Of a DNA stretch of 64,000 nucleotides, positions 35,348-44,606 are shown one piece after another; within the stretch, counting starts at the first letter, position 1; the number at the start of each line of letters is the position of its first letter. The notes beneath the pieces were generated by a model. It ran no database searches. It was given only the letters and a program-made list of their open reading frames with translations, and had not been told where the DNA came from. The position numbers and the translations under genes were made by a program. Source of the DNA: Neorhizobium sp. JUb45 (GTDB lineage: Bacteria > Pseudomonadota > Alphaproteobacteria > Rhizobiales > Rhizobiaceae); assembly GCF_004343585.1 (NCBI RefSeq), contig NZ_SLYW01000001.1:806001-870000 (forward strand). The letters are read 5' to 3'.

Positions 35348-36076
35348 TCAGGGTAGCGGTGGTTCAAGACCGTGGGCGCGATATATTCTGGCTTGTGTGC
35401 CGTCGGCAATCATGCGGTCGAGTTTGGTCTGCAATGTCTTTATGGTCTGCCACGGGACGTTGCGATTGCAGGCGATGCCCAGGCTCTGTTCGGTCAGTTG
35501 CGCGACCTTTTCGATTTCGACGCCGCGCTTGTGCAGTTGTTCATAGACGTCCTGCGACATCGGCATGAGATCGATGCGGTCACGCAGCAGCTTGGCAAGC
35601 GTCACGTCGAATGTCGAACTGATGTCGATTTTCGGAAATTTCAGTTTTTGCAGCACCGTTTCCGTGTAATCGGACCTGTGTGTGCCCACGGTAAAGGCCT
35701 TGGCTTCATCGATCGTCTGGGCAGCAACGCCGGCGTTGCGATGCTTGACGAGAATGCTCCGGCTTTTGGCAAGCGGCATCACCCATTTGAAGCGCGGTTT
35801 TCTTTCGGGGGTCTGTGCCGCTGAAAAAACGCAGGTCGCGGGCTGGGTTTCTGCCAGCGCTATGGCGCGCGCCCACGGCATGACCTCTATCCGGTAATCG
35901 AGGTCACTGCCCGCCATGATGCCTCTGATCTGATCGACCGAGATACCTCTGGGAGGGCTTGCTGCGTCCTCAATGACGAAAGGCGGATAGGATTCCGTGG
36001 TGAAAAGCAGAGTTTCGTCTGCCGCAGCGTGTCCGGCAGCGAAGATCAGGCTGAGTGTCAGCGCCGGAGCCTTCAT
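35348..36076 (-). CDS. Periplasmic solute-binding protein, SBP_bac_3 type, without ABC partner
   Basis: 242 residues. A signal peptide of about 19 residues (MKAPALTLSLIFAAGHAAADE) is followed by the binding-protein start TLLFTTESYPPFVIEDAA, GISVDQIRGIM and YRIEVMPWARAIAL, then FTVGTHRSDYTETVL and IDLMPMSQDVYEQL. This is the family that binds amino acids or polyamine-like ligands. No ABC permease or ATPase gene is near. It is coded 37 nt after the GGDEF-EAL gene on the same strand, so a role as ligand-sensing partner of that membrane enzyme is likely, as in the NspS-MbaA pair of Vibrio cholerae; this is inference. Confidence 0.85.
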   Translation of the reverse strand: MKAPALTLSLIFAAGHAAADETLLFTTESYPPFVIEDAASPPRGISVDQIRGIMAGSDLDYRIEVMPWARAIALAETQPATCVFSAAQTPERKPRFKWVMPLAKSRSILVKHRNAGVAAQTIDEAKAFTVGTHRSDYTETVLQKLKFPKIDISSTFDVTLAKLLRDRIDLMPMSQDVYEQLHKRGVEIEKVAQLTEQSLGIACNRNVPWQTIKTLQTKLDRMIADGTQARIYRAHGLEPPLP

Positions 36077-36113
36077 TTATTCTCCCTGTCGGTGCGACTG
36101 TGGAGTGTCTTCA

Positions 36114-38492
36114 TCAACCCGCCATCGTTTCAAGTTCGTCGTCGCTTTGCGAAAGCGCCGTCATCAGGTCGGCAATGCCAAGCGGCTTGGCGTAGAGATA
36201 GCCTTGGGCGCAGTCTACACCAATTTCCCTGAGGAAGGTACGCTGTTCCTCCGTCTCGACGCCTTCGGCGATCACGGTGCATTTCATCTTGTGCGAGATC
36301 GCGCTGATGCCTTCCACCAGCATCCGGCTCTTTTCGGCGACTTCCTTGCGATTGCCGCCAAGCGAACGGATGAAGGACTGGTCGATCTTGACGATATCTA
36401 CCGGGAAACGGCTCATGTAGCTGAGCGACGAATAACCGGTTCCGAAATCGTCGATGGCGATGCGGCAGCCCAATTGGTGAATACCGTCAAGGATCTGGCG
36501 GATTTCCGGGTTGTCGTGCATCAGCACAGCTTCGGTAATCTCGACGACAAGACGGGATGGGCGGATGTCGTAGCGGTTCAATGTGCCGGCAAGATATGGG
36601 GCGAGGTGCCGGTCGAACTGCAGCGGCGAAAAATTGACGGCAACATAGGTGTCCGCCAGACCCGGCAGACGCGAGACGCGCGCGAGGTTGGCGATCGCGT
36701 CCTCGAAAATCTGCTCGCCGATGCGGCCGATCGAGCCGGTTTCTTCGGCAACGCCGATGACGGCTGCAGGTGGCAGAAGTCCCTTGCGCGGATGGCGCAT
36801 GCGCATAAGCGCTTCGAAGCCGATGATCTTTCCGCTCTCGATCTCGACGATCTGCTGGAAATGCGCCTCGAACCAGTGGGCCGCCAATGCTGCCTCGATG
36901 TCGCTTTCGATCTCGGCGCGTTCTCGGGTGCGGTCGAGAATGCTTGGATCGAAGACCTGGGCGCCGTTCTTGCCCTCGCGCTTGCGCTCGTACATCGCTA
37001 TGTCGGATTTTTGCAAAAGCTCGGCGGCGCTGTTGGCATGCAGGGGGTAGAAGGCGAGGCCCATGCTGGCGCTGAGGCGCACATGCTGGCCTTCTGCCTG
37101 AAAGGGCAGGTCGAATATGTCGACAACCTTGTCACACAGCGCTGCGGCGCGTTCCTGTACTGCACCACCCGTAACCAGAATAGCAAATTCATCGCCGCCG
37201 AGACGGGAGACGGAATCGCCCTTGCCGATCAGCGGCTGCAGACGCTGGGTGAACTGCCGCAGTACAGAATCGCCTGCGGCATGGCCAAGATTGTCGTTGA
37301 TCGCCTTGAAGCGGTCGAGGTCGATGAACAGGCACGCCACCTCACTGCCGGTCGCGTCCGCCTCGGCAATCCGGCCATCGAGAGCGGCCTCGAAACCCTG
37401 CCTGTTGAGGAGGCCCGTCAGGTAGTCGGAAATCGCCTGGTGGTGATTGCGCAACTCGGACTGCTTCAGTTCTGTGACGTCGGTCATGACGCTCAGCGAG
37501 GCCGGCAGGTCGGCAGCCGAGGATACCAGCTGTGTTTCGGCGATCAGGGCGTCCATGATGCGTCCGTCGGCACAGACAAATCCGATCGTCACATCGCTCG
37601 CCGAGCCGGCGGCGACGCCGCCGCCTTTGCGCCGAGCATAACGGTCACGGTCTGCGGGGGCGACGAGGTCCCTGAACGGATGGCCCAGGATGTCTTCGCG
37701 CCGGTAGCCCGTTGCCAGCAGCCAGTAATCGCTCACCGCCGAGATCATGTCGTCGGCATTGAGAGAAAACAGCATGGCGGGCGTGAGGTTGTAGGTCTCC
37801 TTCATCAACTGGTGGGCGCGCTTCAGTTCGCGCTCCTCCCTGTCCAGCTGGATCTGCATTTCGTTGAAGCTTTTGGCAAGCCGGCCCATCTCGTCGCCGG
37901 AGCGCCAGTCGACATGGTGGCGGGAGCCTAGCCGACGCGTGGCTTCGATCGCAGCGGTCAGCCGCATCAGCGGCTTGATGATCATGATGCGATTGCCGAT
38001 GATGGCGGCGCCGAACACGGTGAGGATGGCGATGACGAAAATCGAGATGAACGCCATTTCCATCTGGTTCAGCGCCGCGAACCAGCCGATCCTGACATAT
38101 TGAAGCGTCAGCCTGCCGACGTTGCGCGGCCCGTCCGCCGACTGGAAGAAGATCTGCCTGGAAAGCTGCTCCACATCATCGCCATCGCTTTGCGGGTTGC
38201 TATCGGTGACGTCGAGCTTGCCGAGCGTATCGGTGATGCGCACGACACGTACGCCGCGTTCGGCCACGAGCATGCCCGAGATACGGCGGACGCTTTCGAT
38301 GTCCAGTTCCCACAGCGGCTTGCTGAGCGCCTGAGCATTGGCGGCAACAAGGATTTCAATCTGTTCGTTGAGGCTTTTGGCGGCCTGCTGCGAAGACAGG
38401 GCGAGAAAGAGCGTGAACAACGGTGCGACGACAGCAAGCAGCGCGCCTGATATGATGGCGACAAAACGGCTTTCTACAGAATGAGTCATCAT
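36114..38492 (-). CDS. Membrane-bound GGDEF-EAL protein with HAMP and PAS domains
   Basis: 792 residues. Membrane helix 8-32, periplasmic domain about 33-146, membrane helix 147-170, HAMP about 171-225, PAS about 235-355 (LFSLNADDMISAVSDYWL), GGDEF about 365-525 with SRLGGDEFAIL, and EAL about 540-785 with GFEALMRMRHP, NFSPLQFDRH, EITEAVLM, IDDFGTGYSS and AEGVETEEQ. Both catalytic motifs are complete, so it could make or break c-di-GMP. An Ixx D or RxxD inhibitory site was not resolved. The gene is followed after 37 nt by an orphan periplasmic binding protein gene, which may supply its signal. The preceding 327-nt spacer is AT-rich. Confidence 0.93.
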   Translation of the reverse strand: MMTHSVESRFVAIISGALLAVVAPLFTLFLALSSQQAAKSLNEQIEILVAANAQALSKPLWELDIESVRRISGMLVAERGVRVVRITDTLGKLDVTDSNPQSDGDDVEQLSRQIFFQSADGPRNVGRLTLQYVRIGWFAALNQMEMAFISIFVIAILTVFGAAIIGNRIMIIKPLMRLTAAIEATRRLGSRHHVDWRSGDEMGRLAKSFNEMQIQLDREERELKRAHQLMKETYNLTPAMLFSLNADDMISAVSDYWLLATGYRREDILGHPFRDLVAPADRDRYARRKGGGVAAGSASDVTIGFVCADGRIMDALIAETQLVSSAADLPASLSVMTDVTELKQSELRNHHQAISDYLTGLLNRQGFEAALDGRIAEADATGSEVACLFIDLDRFKAINDNLGHAAGDSVLRQFTQRLQPLIGKGDSVSRLGGDEFAILVTGGAVQERAAALCDKVVDIFDLPFQAEGQHVRLSASMGLAFYPLHANSAAELLQKSDIAMYERKREGKNGAQVFDPSILDRTRERAEIESDIEAALAAHWFEAHFQQIVEIESGKIIGFEALMRMRHPRKGLLPPAAVIGVAEETGSIGRIGEQIFEDAIANLARVSRLPGLADTYVAVNFSPLQFDRHLAPYLAGTLNRYDIRPSRLVVEITEAVLMHDNPEIRQILDGIHQLGCRIAIDDFGTGYSSLSYMSRFPVDIVKIDQSFIRSLGGNRKEVAEKSRMLVEGISAISHKMKCTVIAEGVETEEQRTFLREIGVDCAQGYLYAKPLGIADLMTALSQSDDELETMAG

Positions 38493-38819
38493 TCGTACTT
38501 TCAGGGTCGCAGCGTTCTCTTATGGTGGCGTTTTGGACGCCTTGTTAATCCGAATTTTTGTCACGGACAGATTAAGCTTTGCTGAAGTTATTTTTGGCCT
38601 CTTCTTTCCCTTTGATCGTTTTTTTGCCGTTGTTAGGAAGAGTAGAGTTCGATCACATGATCTCCATTATAATGCGATCCGTTATCACTTTCTGAATAAG
38701 CCTGATTTTTCAAGCCTCGGCAGATGACGCCGCCCGCACGTGCTTAAACAAGCCTTAAAACGAAAGAGGCCCGCCGTTGGAAACGGCGGGCCTCGATCAA
38801 AGCACTGTCGGAAAACGTA
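38493..38819. other. 327-nt AT-rich spacer upstream of the GGDEF-EAL gene
   Basis: Contains the rplY terminator (38766-38794) at its right end and, to its left, about 270 nt of AT-rich sequence expected to hold the minus-strand promoter of the GGDEF-EAL gene. No gene was recognised. Confidence 0.55.
38766..38794 (-). terminator. Terminator of rplY
   Basis: A perfect 13-bp stem (GAGGCCCGCCGTT and AACGGCGGGCCTC, 3-nt loop); on the minus strand it is followed by TTTCGTTTTAAGG. It lies 26 nt after the rplY stop. Confidence 0.9.
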
Positions 38820-39431
38820 TTATTCCGAAGCAGGTGTTTCTTCAGCAGTTTCTTCTTCAACGCCGGCAGCCGGAGCGACGAGCGTTGCGATGGTGAAGTC
38901 GCGATCGGTGATGACCGGAACAACGCCCTTCGGCAGCTTGACGGCCGAGATGTGCAGGCTGTCGCCGATCTTTGCGCCGGTCAGATCAACCGTGATGAAT
39001 TCCGGGATCTGGTTGGCCGGGCAATGCAGCTCGACGGTGTGGCGAACGATGTTAAGTACGCCGCCCTGCTTGATAGCCGACTTGTCTTCGTTTTCGAAGT
39101 GAACCGGTACTTCAACGTTGACTTCGGTCTTTGCAGACACGCGCAGGAAGTCGACATGCATGGTGAAGTCGCGGACCGGGTCCAGCTGGTAGTCCTTCGG
39201 CAGCACGTTGATCTTCTTGCCATCGAGAACGATGGTAGCGATCGTCGTCATGAAACCGCCGGCGTGGATACGCTTGGTGACTTCGTTGGTCGACAACGTG
39301 ATGGAGATGGGGGCCTGCTTGTCACCATAGATGACAGCGGGAATGAGACCATTGCGGCGAAGTTCACGGGAGGACCCCTTACCGACCCGTTCGCGCGCCT
39401 CGGCCTTGAGCTCGTAATTGTCCTGGCTCAT
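38820..39431 (-). CDS. rplY: 50S ribosomal protein L25, long (Ctc) form
   Basis: 203 residues. The N-terminal L25 domain has [20 protein letters not shown] and GLIPAVIYG, which bind 5S rRNA; the C-terminal Ctc domain has [33 protein letters not shown] and [20 protein letters not shown]. It ends in an acidic [12 protein letters not shown] tail. It has a ribosome site GAAAGGAAATGCC before the ATG and is followed by a strong terminator. It is flanked by two GGDEF-EAL genes on opposite strands. Confidence 0.96.
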   Translation of the reverse strand: MSQDNYELKAEARERVGKGSSRELRRNGLIPAVIYGDKQAPISITLSTNEVTKRIHAGGFMTTIATIVLDGKKINVLPKDYQLDPVRDFTMHVDFLRVSAKTEVNVEVPVHFENEDKSAIKQGGVLNIVRHTVELHCPANQIPEFITVDLTGAKIGDSLHISAVKLPKGVVPVITDRDFTIATLVAPAAGVEEETAEETPASE

Positions 39432-39758
39432 GGCATTTCCTTTCGAGGTTGTTTGGAGTGTCTGCCGCAGCGAAAAACGCTATGATGGGCAAACCGGAGG
39501 ATATCTCGCGATACTCTCCCATCCGCATTGCCTCCAAGGGTGTCTACGCGGACGAGGGGTCCATAATACAAAGGCTCAGCAATGGCAAGGGAAGGTGTCA
39601 GGAAAGCGTTTGCAGCCTGCAGTTTGCGCTCCGGCGGCGTTTCGAGACAGGCTGCAACCTTGCCCTGTTGATATTGCCGAATCCTTAACCTTGCTCGCCA
39701 ACGCTTCGATTATCATTTGTTTCTAAAACGGCAGAGACACTCCAAGCCGGAATATGAA
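39432..39758. other. 327-nt divergent spacer between rplY and the MHYT gene
   Basis: Should contain the promoters of both flanking genes. A perfect 9-bp inverted repeat (TGCAGCCTG at 39611-39619, CAGGCTGCA at 39648-39656) is seen about 180 nt upstream of rplY. No gene was recognised. Confidence 0.55.
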
Positions 39759-41834
39759 ATGCTGCATATATTGAATTGTATCGCCGTCGAACACGACTGG
39801 CGTTACGTGGGCGCCGCCGTGATGATCTGCGTGGTCGGTTCATTCCTGACCATCCGGCTGTTTTCGCGCGCCCGTCGTGCGGCGGGCCTCGAGCGGGCAA
39901 TCTGGATTTTCCTGTCCGGCTTTATCGGCGGCACGTCCATCTGGACGACGCATTTCCTGGCGATGCTCGGTTATCACGCCGGCGGGGCTGCTGGTTACGG
40001 CGGTGAGCTGACGCTGCTGTCGCTGTTCATTGCCGTGGCGACGACAGTTTGCGGCATTGCCATCGCCACATATGCCGGTCGCTCCGCGCTGGCTGAGGCT
40101 GGCGGCGCTGTCATGGGGCTCGGTATCGCTGCCATGCATTATACCGGCATGGCTGCCTATGAGATCCGTGGCGTGATCGCCTGGGATCAGGCCTACGTCG
40201 TCGCCTCACTGGTACTTGCCGCGTTTTTCGGTGGATTGGCAATGAACCGCGTGGTTCGTCCTGTCAGCCGGTTCTGCCGGTATGGCGGGCCGCTTGCCAT
40301 GGTTCTCGGGATTGCCAGCACGCATTTCACCGGCATGGCAGCAATGGCGGTGACGCTCGACCCGGCCATCGGCTCCGCGGCAGAAGCCATTTCCCCGGTT
40401 CTGCTCGGTTTCACCATTCTTTCCGTGATGATGGTGCTGCTGGTTCTTGCCGCTTGCGCCTACCTGCTCGATGCGCGCACCACCGAGGCCGCTGTCGAGC
40501 GTTATCGTCATCTCTCGCGTCATGACGCGCTGACAGGTTTGCCGAACCGCTCCGCCTTCAACGAGGAAATCGAGAGCCTGCCGCGTCGCAACCATGACAG
40601 CTCGGCGCGCATTGCCGTTCTTTCCTTCGACCTCAACCGGTTCAAGGAAGTCAACGATGTGCATGGCCATGCGGCCGGTGACGCCGTTCTGCGCGAGATT
40701 GCTGCGCGGCTGGCCGCATCATTGCGGGATGGCGAGTTTCTGGCGCGCGTCGGTGGTGACGAGTTCATCGCTCTCACCCGCAATTATTATGTGCGCACCG
40801 ATGCCAGTGCGATGGCCAATCGGCTGATGGGCGAAATCGGCAAACCGGTGGAGTGGAACGGCAACACGTTCATCGTCGGTTCGAGCGTCGGCATTGCTAT
40901 CCATCCGGATGATGCGGCCGATATCGACGATCTTCTTGCGCAGGCGGATGTCGCCATGTACCGGGCGAAGCAGTCCGGCGAAAACGCCGTCTGCTTCTAC
41001 GATCCGTCGATGGATCAGGCGGCGCGCGAGCGCAACATTCTGGCCATGGATATGCGCTCCGGCCTGCGCCGCGGCGAGTTCGAACTTTATTATCAGAAGC
41101 AGAACGATACGCTCAGCGGCAATGTGATCGCTTTCGAAGTGCTTTTGCGCTGGCGCCATCATACCAGAGGCATGATTTCTCCGGTCGAGTTCATCCCCAT
41201 CGCCGAACGCAACGGCTTTATCAACGAGCTTGGCGAATGGGTGCTGCGGCAGGCCTGCACGGAAGCGGCAAGCTGGAAAAATCCTTTGCGGATCGCCGTC
41301 AACGTGGCCGCGCCGCAACTGGCCGACATGTTGTTCCCGATGAAGGTTCGCGACATTCTGGCGTCGAGCGGCTTGCCCGCCGAACGGCTGGAACTGGAGA
41401 TCACCGAAACAGGTATCGTTGCCGACCAGCAGCGTGCGCTGGTGATCATCCGGCAGCTGAAGGACATCGGCGTGAAGATCGCCATGGACGATTACGGCAC
41501 CGGTTATTCTTCGCTGTCGACGCTGCTGACCTTTCCGTTCGACAAGATCAAGATCGACCGTGCTTTCGTTGATGGCGTGCCCACCAGCGCGCAGTCGGCT
41601 GCCATTGTCCGCTCGACGCTGATCCTTGCCTCCAGCCTCAATATCCCGGTTTTGGCGGAGGGCGTCGAAACCGATGCCCATATCGCTTTCCTGCGGGAAG
41701 AAGGATGCGGGCAGGTTCAGGGTTATCTCTTCGGCAAGCCGGGTCCGAGATCCGGCATAGAGGACATCGTCAACGGTCCGGCAGTCGCGCCTGAGGGTAT
41801 TTCTACGGTTGCGGAGAGTGCTGCCGCTGCATGA
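39759..41834 (+). CDS. MHYT-GGDEF-EAL membrane protein
   Basis: 691 residues from the ATG at 39759. The N-terminal ~245 residues form a seven-helix MHYT sensor with the three repeat motifs WTTHFLAML (about 62), MHYTGMAAY (about 127) and THFTGMAAM (about 191); MHYT domains are thought to bind a metal and sense gases such as O2, CO or NO. The GGDEF domain has ARVGGDEFIAL (about 332) and is intact. In the EAL domain the motif reads AFEVLLRW (about 459), so EVL replaces EAL, while the other catalytic residues (VNVAAPQL, EITETGIV, MDDYGTGYSS, AEGVETDAH) remain. The protein probably controls c-di-GMP in response to a gas or redox cue. It is the second GGDEF-EAL protein within 6 kb. Confidence 0.94.
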   Translation: MLHILNCIAVEHDWRYVGAAVMICVVGSFLTIRLFSRARRAAGLERAIWIFLSGFIGGTSIWTTHFLAMLGYHAGGAAGYGGELTLLSLFIAVATTVCGIAIATYAGRSALAEAGGAVMGLGIAAMHYTGMAAYEIRGVIAWDQAYVVASLVLAAFFGGLAMNRVVRPVSRFCRYGGPLAMVLGIASTHFTGMAAMAVTLDPAIGSAAEAISPVLLGFTILSVMMVLLVLAACAYLLDARTTEAAVERYRHLSRHDALTGLPNRSAFNEEIESLPRRNHDSSARIAVLSFDLNRFKEVNDVHGHAAGDAVLREIAARLAASLRDGEFLARVGGDEFIALTRNYYVRTDASAMANRLMGEIGKPVEWNGNTFIVGSSVGIAIHPDDAADIDDLLAQADVAMYRAKQSGENAVCFYDPSMDQAARERNILAMDMRSGLRRGEFELYYQKQNDTLSGNVIAFEVLLRWRHHTRGMISPVEFIPIAERNGFINELGEWVLRQACTEAASWKNPLRIAVNVAAPQLADMLFPMKVRDILASSGLPAERLELEITETGIVADQQRALVIIRQLKDIGVKIAMDDYGTGYSSLSTLLTFPFDKIKIDRAFVDGVPTSAQSAAIVRSTLILASSLNIPVLAEGVETDAHIAFLREEGCGQVQGYLFGKPGPRSGIEDIVNGPAVAPEGISTVAESAAAA

Positions 41835-41944
41835 GCTGTGGTTGTTTTAGCGGCCGCGACGTTATCTTGAAGCCCTCTCATTGACTTTCGCCTTTCGGCT
41901 TGCAGATTTGCCCACGATTAATTCAAAACGACAGGAGTCGATCC

Positions 41945-43399
41945 ATGCGTCTCAACCTCGCCACGGCCAGCGCCGTGGCAATCGCGGCCGCGATGTTCCA
42001 TCAGCCGGTACAGGCCGCCGACGTCAGTGAGCAGGGAGCCAAGGAGCTTCAGGGCAGCCTGACGAAAATGATGCCCGAAAAACTGGTTGAGAAGGGTGTC
42101 GTTGCCGTTACTCCGCAGAGCGACAAGTACCAGATCCTCTTCGATCTGCCGAAACTGATCGGCGTTTACGACAACCCGCTGTTCTCGCTCAAGCAGATCA
42201 CGCCGATGACATTGTTCGCCACGCCGGCGGATGGTGGCCTGTGGCAGGTCGAAGGTGAGAACGATTTTGCCATGTCCAGCGTTGGCAAGGATCCGGAAGG
42301 CAAGCAGTCGGATTTCAGCTATACGATCGCCAAGGTTGCTTATGACGGCCTGTTCGATCCGGCGATCAGCTATTTCCGCTCGGGCGATTTCAGCTCCGGC
42401 GCTGGCACCATTACGACCACGGCCGGCGCTGAGAAGGTCGATGCCAGCTTCTCCGGCATGGAATACACCCTGTCGTCTGTAGCCGGTGCTGCCGCATCGA
42501 CGATGGATTTCCGGGGCAGCGGCTCGATTGCCGATTTCAAGCAGACGATCATGACACCGCAGGCGCCGTTCGAGTTCACCGCCGAAAGCGTCGACATCGA
42601 TGCCGGTGCCGCCGGCGTCAATGCACAGAAGCTGCGTGACCTCCTCGTATTCATCACCGACAAGGCCAACAAGCAGAAGCTCGATGCGCCGGAAATCGAG
42701 GAATTGAAGGGTCATGTGCGCGCTGCGCTGCCGTTCTTCACCAGTTTTGACGAGAAGATCGACCTTCAGAATACCACGGTTTCCACCGAGCAGGGCGACG
42801 TCTCTGCCGAGACCGTCAGCTATATGATGAAGGCTTCCGGCCCGCTTGCCGCGACCGAAGTCGGCTTCGGTTTCGGCGCCAAGGAATTGACGCTGGCTGA
42901 CGGCATGGTGCCGCCGATCTACACGCCGTTCGTGCCGACCGTGACCGATCTGCAGTTCTCGGTGCCGAACCTGAACCTGCAGGCACCCATCGATGTCATG
43001 CTGAATGCAGACTACTCGAAGGAGCAGCCGCTCAGCGATGCGGAATCGGCCGCCATGGGGCTCTCGGTGTTTCCGGGCGGCGCCTACACGGTCAATATCG
43101 GCAAGTCCATCGTGACGGCACCGTCCTATGATCTGGAAATCAGCGGCAAGGTGACCGGTTCGCTGATGGCGCCGGATCGCGTCAAGGTCGATACGGTCAT
43201 TCTGGCGCGTGACTTCGACAAGACCATGGCTGCCGTTCAGCAGCTCGGCCAGGCCGATCCGCAGGTCATGCAGGTGTTTCTCGGCATGACCATGGTCAAG
43301 GGCCTTGCCAAGACGGATGCCGACGGTCGTGCGCGCTGGGAAGTCAGTGTCGATGAGAACCGCAAGGTGACGATCAACGGCAATCTGCTGCCGTTCTAA
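41945..43399 (+). CDS. Secreted protein of unknown function, 484 residues
   Basis: Starts at the ATG at 41945 with AGGAG 7 nt upstream. A signal peptide of 24 residues ends in PVQAADV (cleavage after QAA or QA). The rest is rich in short beta-strand patterns and polar residues (repeated G-x-x-x-F and D-x-S stretches), without Cys and without a membrane helix, so a periplasmic or outer-membrane-associated beta protein is likely. The closest idea is a DUF2125-like rhizobial protein, but this was not secured. It is followed by a bidirectional terminator shared with prs. Confidence 0.75.
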   Translation: MRLNLATASAVAIAAAMFHQPVQAADVSEQGAKELQGSLTKMMPEKLVEKGVVAVTPQSDKYQILFDLPKLIGVYDNPLFSLKQITPMTLFATPADGGLWQVEGENDFAMSSVGKDPEGKQSDFSYTIAKVAYDGLFDPAISYFRSGDFSSGAGTITTTAGAEKVDASFSGMEYTLSSVAGAAASTMDFRGSGSIADFKQTIMTPQAPFEFTAESVDIDAGAAGVNAQKLRDLLVFITDKANKQKLDAPEIEELKGHVRAALPFFTSFDEKIDLQNTTVSTEQGDVSAETVSYMMKASGPLAATEVGFGFGAKELTLADGMVPPIYTPFVPTVTDLQFSVPNLNLQAPIDVMLNADYSKEQPLSDAESAAMGLSVFPGGAYTVNIGKSIVTAPSYDLEISGKVTGSLMAPDRVKVDTVILARDFDKTMAAVQQLGQADPQVMQVFLGMTMVKGLAKTDADGRARWEVSVDENRKVTINGNLLPF

Positions 43400-43466
43400 A
43401 CATTGATTGGCGGATGCGGTTCCCGTGTCCGCCTTCACCACCGAAGAGGTGGTAAGAAACGCCAAC

Positions 43467-43504
43467 AAAAAAGCCGCCCTTGCTGAAGCAGGGCGGCTTT
43501 TTTT
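43467..43504. terminator. Bidirectional terminator between the secreted-protein gene and prs
   Basis: A 9-bp core stem (AAGCCGCCC and GGGCGGCTT), extended on the loop side by TGCT/AGCA with a bulged T, flanked by an A run on the left and a T run on the right, so it can serve both converging transcripts. Confidence 0.9.
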
Positions 43505-43524
43505 GATACTTGATGATCGCTGGA

Positions 43525-44457
43525 TCAGTCAAACAGGCTGGATACGGATTCTTCCAGTGCCGTGCGGTTGATGGCCTCGCCGAGAAGGTTGGCGGTCGAG
43601 ACCACGCGGATGTTCGGTGCGGACTGTACGGCCGTCGTCGGCTGGATCGAGTCGGTGATGACAAGCTCCTTCAGCATCGACGAGGCGATACGGGTGACGG
43701 CACCGCCGGACAGAACGCCGTGGGTGATATAGGCCGTCACGCTGGTGGCGCCGTTCTTCAGGAGCGCTTCGGCCGCGTTGCAAAGCGTGCCGCCGGAGTC
43801 GACGATGTCGTCGATAAGCAGACAGTCCTTGCCGGTCACGTCACCGATGACGTTCATGACTTCCGATTCACCGGCGCGTTCGCGGCGCTTGTCGACGATC
43901 GCCAACTGGCAATCGAGGCGCTTGGCAAGCGAACGGGCACGCACCACGCCGCCGACGTCAGGGGAAACGACCATGACGTTTTTCAGGTCATAGTGTTCCT
44001 TGACGTCACGTCCGAGGATCGGCACGGCGTAGAGGTTGTCGGTCGGGATGTCGAAGAAGCCCTGAATCTGGCCTGCATGCAGGTCGAGTGTCAGAACGCG
44101 GTCGGCGCCGGCCTCGGTGATGAGGTTGGCGACGAGCTTTGCCGAAATCGGTGTGCGCGGCCCGGCCTTGCGGTCCTGACGAGCATAGCCGAAGTAGGGA
44201 ATGACTGCTGTGATGCGCTTGGCGGAAGACCGCTTGAACGCATCGATCATGATCAGCAGTTCCATGAGATGATCGTTGGTGGGAAAGGACGTCGATTGAA
44301 TGACGAACACGTCTTCGCCGCGAACGTTTTCCTGGATCTCTACGAAGATCTCCTGGTCCGCAAACCGTCTGACGCTGGCTTTTCCAACAGGAACATTGAG
44401 ATACTTGCAGATCGCATCGGCTAGGTGCCGGTTCGAATTTCCTGCGAAAACCTTCAT
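43525..44457 (-). CDS. prs: Ribose-phosphate pyrophosphokinase
   Basis: 310 residues. It makes PRPP from ribose 5-phosphate and ATP for purine, pyrimidine, His, Trp and NAD synthesis. Features: [40 protein letters not shown] (ATP loop), the class I signature [18 protein letters not shown], and the PRPP loop [22 protein letters not shown] lies 6 nt before the ATG at 44455-44457. Length is standard. It is the last gene before a strong terminator. Confidence 0.97.
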   Translation of the reverse strand: MKVFAGNSNRHLADAICKYLNVPVGKASVRRFADQEIFVEIQENVRGEDVFVIQSTSFPTNDHLMELLIMIDAFKRSSAKRITAVIPYFGYARQDRKAGPRTPISAKLVANLITEAGADRVLTLDLHAGQIQGFFDIPTDNLYAVPILGRDVKEHYDLKNVMVVSPDVGGVVRARSLAKRLDCQLAIVDKRRERAGESEVMNVIGDVTGKDCLLIDDIVDSGGTLCNAAEALLKNGATSVTAYITHGVLSGGAVTRIASSMLKELVITDSIQPTTAVQSAPNIRVVSTANLLGEAINRTALEESVSSLFD

Positions 44458-44606
44458 TTCGGTCCGCCTATTGTGTGCTGGATGGGGCCTTTTACCGCCG
44501 CAGTTTGTGAATGCAAGTCCGATTGGCCGATGCCCCTACTTTTTTATGAAGACTCCATGACGCAGGCGCTGTTTTTGCATCAGTCAATGCGGTGTTGCGA
44601 CGCGTT

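Noticed and set aside
41918-43468. 516-codon minus-strand open frame opposite the secreted-protein gene
   Set aside because: The plus-strand frame has a signal peptide and a good ribosome site; the antisense frame has a composition typical of a shadow.
44425-44445. GGTTCGAATTTCC, resembling the 3' half of a tRNA
   Set aside because: It lies inside the start of prs on the other strand and lacks the remaining cloverleaf stems.
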